Below, in pieces: positions 13,599 to 14,585 of a DNA stretch of 14,585 nucleotides (its first letter is position 1; every line of letters begins with the position of its first letter). Where the stretch lies: contig JBMOHS010000100.1 in the NCBI GenBank assembly GCA_049317725.1, positions 1-14,585 of the forward strand, given 5' to 3'. This stretch comes from CAIOZW01 sp049317725. Lineage in GTDB: Bacteria > Acidobacteriota > Blastocatellia > RBC074. The notes beneath the pieces are model-generated. The model ran no database searches, was not told where the DNA came from, and saw only the letters and a program-made list of their open reading frames with translations. Position numbers and translations under genes: made by a program.

Positions 13599-14147
13599 AT
13601 GAGGAATCACGTGGAAGCGGCACCAGAGAAAGGGACTCCCGATCAAAGCCAGCCAATGACGGACCAAGACACAGAGGACCGGATTGCTCTGCGCGATCTT
13701 CTGGTCTGGTTCGGTAGTTCCCTGCTCGGAGGGATGGGAGGTTTTCAACTGGGTGTGCTGCTCGAAGCCAACCTCATCCGACTGGCTGCCGGTGTGGTGG
13801 GGTGGCTGGGAGGAGGGCTGCTGGGAATCTTCCTTCTCTCCCGGATCGGTCGAGCGGGCTGGCTCCGAACGAGCCCAACAATCCCTGTGCGAACGGCCAG
13901 CTGGATGGTGATTGGTTTTCTGATTGGGTGTCTGCTCGGTGGGTTGATCGGATCGATCGTCCTCGACCAACTGGCCGGCCCACGCGGGGTGCGTCCGTGG
14001 TCAGAAGGGGTTGCCACCCTCATCGGGGGGCTGCTGGGCTTTGTCTTGGGAGGGCTCCTTGCCCCAATGATCTCCCGTCGACGAGCACGGTCGGGCTCTC
14101 TGCCACCTGAGGAGCCTTCGACCTCTCCCCCCCCGCTCAGGGATTAG
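13599..14147 (+). CDS. Glycine-rich four-helix membrane protein, unknown function
   Basis: The 182-residue protein matches no family I recognise. It has a hydrophilic N-terminus (1-30), four predicted transmembrane segments (about 34-55, 59-81, 100-122 and 137-158) and a Pro/Ser-rich charged tail (159-182). Each helix contains closely spaced glycines (LLGGMGG, GWLGGGLLG, GCLLGGLIG, IGGLLGFVLGG), a glycine-zipper pattern that allows tight helix packing. The two pairs of helices look like an internal duplication. ATG 13599 is chosen for the GGAGG three bases before it; ATG 13656 is an alternative that would shorten the N-terminus by 19 residues. It probably shares a transcript with the upstream gene. 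Its last 11 bases overlap the convergent acetyltransferase gene. Confidence 0.7.
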   Translation: MRNHVEAAPEKGTPDQSQPMTDQDTEDRIALRDLLVWFGSSLLGGMGGFQLGVLLEANLIRLAAGVVGWLGGGLLGIFLLSRIGRAGWLRTSPTIPVRTASWMVIGFLIGCLLGGLIGSIVLDQLAGPRGVRPWSEGVATLIGGLLGFVLGGLLAPMISRRRARSGSLPPEEPSTSPPPLRD

Positions 14148-14585
14148 TCTCTCCAGCCCTCCCTCCAGGAGGCGACAACTCCCGAATGACCCGGCACGGA
14201 TTTCCACCGGCAAAGACGTCGGCGGGAATGGAGCGGGTCACAACACTGCCCGCGCCGATCGTCGTCCGGGCCCCAATCTCAACCCCGGGCAGAAGGATCG
14301 CCCCACCGCCAATCCAGGCCTGTGCACCGATTCGCACCGGAGCCGTCCGGGTGACATAGGGTGCCTGGCCGGCCTCTCCCCCAGAGATCCGGTCCGCTGC
14401 CAGCAGTGGGTGGGTTGCGGTGTAGATCTGGACAGCTGGGCCGATCAAGACGTGATCGCCGACCTCGATCCGGTTGTCATCGAGCAGCACGCAGTTATAG
14501 TTGATGAAGACCCCGTCTCCAAGATGAATGTTCTCTCCGTAATCACAAAAGAAGGGGAGTTCAATCCAAACATCCCGGCCGAGAC
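14137..14585 (-). CDS. Maltose/sugar O-acetyltransferase (left-handed beta-helix), N-terminus beyond right edge
   Basis: About 148 codons are visible; the gene starts outside the window. The protein reads DVWIELPFFCDYGENIHLGD and then FINYNCVLLDDNRIEVGDHV, the hexapeptide repeats of a left-handed beta-helix. The active-site block QIYTATHP has the catalytic His (codon 14410-14412), and the C-terminus has WIGGGAILLPGVEIGARTTIGAGSVV and FAGGNPCRVIREL. These blocks match the Maa/NodL/LacA group, which moves acetyl from acetyl-CoA to a sugar hydroxyl; the true acceptor is unknown. An internal GTG at 14490 is not the start, because conserved residues precede it in frame. Its stop lies inside the end of the convergent membrane-protein gene. 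Confidence 0.9.
   Translation of the reverse strand, partial: LGRDVWIELPFFCDYGENIHLGDGVFINYNCVLLDDNRIEVGDHVLIGPAVQIYTATHPLLAADRISGGEAGQAPYVTRTAPVRIGAQAWIGGGAILLPGVEIGARTTIGAGSVVTRSIPADVFAGGNPCRVIRELSPPGGRAGETNP

Overview
The window is a GC-rich bacterial chromosome segment with no sign of plasmid, phage, insertion sequence or CRISPR. The mix of genes (a zinc-ribbon/SPOR fusion, an exported protein with two PA-IL-like modules, a bacterial deoxyhypusine-synthase-like protein, Entner-Doudoroff enzymes beside a conserved translation cluster) fits a Gram-negative lineage such as Acidobacteriota. That taxonomic guess is an inference, not something the sequence proves.

Layout. (1) Positions 1-3688, minus strand: a three-gene cell-envelope cluster made of a zinc-ribbon/transmembrane/SPOR protein, a membrane-anchored Amidase_2 protein and an actin-like ATPase cut by the left window edge. 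The amidase N-terminus shows signs of a one-base frameshift in a G6 tract. (2) Positions 3689-4552: a long non-coding stretch between divergent genes, with several inverted repeats, a good sigma70-type promoter (TTGACA, 18 bp, TATACT) and a leader of roughly 225 nt before rplU. (3) Positions 4553-8692, plus strand: the conserved run rplU, rpmA, obgE, nadD, rsfS, rlmH and a DksA/TraR-type zinc-finger gene (ribosome assembly, ribosome silencing and NAD synthesis). (4) Positions 8850-12318, minus strand: an exported tandem PA-IL-like protein with a probably leaderless promoter, then KDPG aldolase and KDG kinase (the end of the Entner-Doudoroff/uronate route), then an exported rhodanese. (5) Positions 12484-14147, plus strand: a deoxyhypusine-synthase-family gene and a four-helix glycine-rich membrane protein. 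(6) Positions 14137 to the right edge, minus strand: a hexapeptide-repeat sugar/maltose O-acetyltransferase that overlaps the previous gene tail to tail.

The most interesting signal is in the rhodanese gene. A plain reading stops at UGA after 100 residues (Cys-Ala-UGA). The same frame continues for another 54 codons that encode the missing half of the domain, including a GGIDAW motif and a natural TAA stop. The UGA replaces the residue that is normally Cys in this YCxC-type rhodanese group. A small hairpin with a G at the second loop position starts its loop 21 nt after the UGA, as expected for a bacterial SECIS element. I annotate it as a candidate secreted selenoprotein (C-x-U motif). A nonsense mutation is the main alternative.
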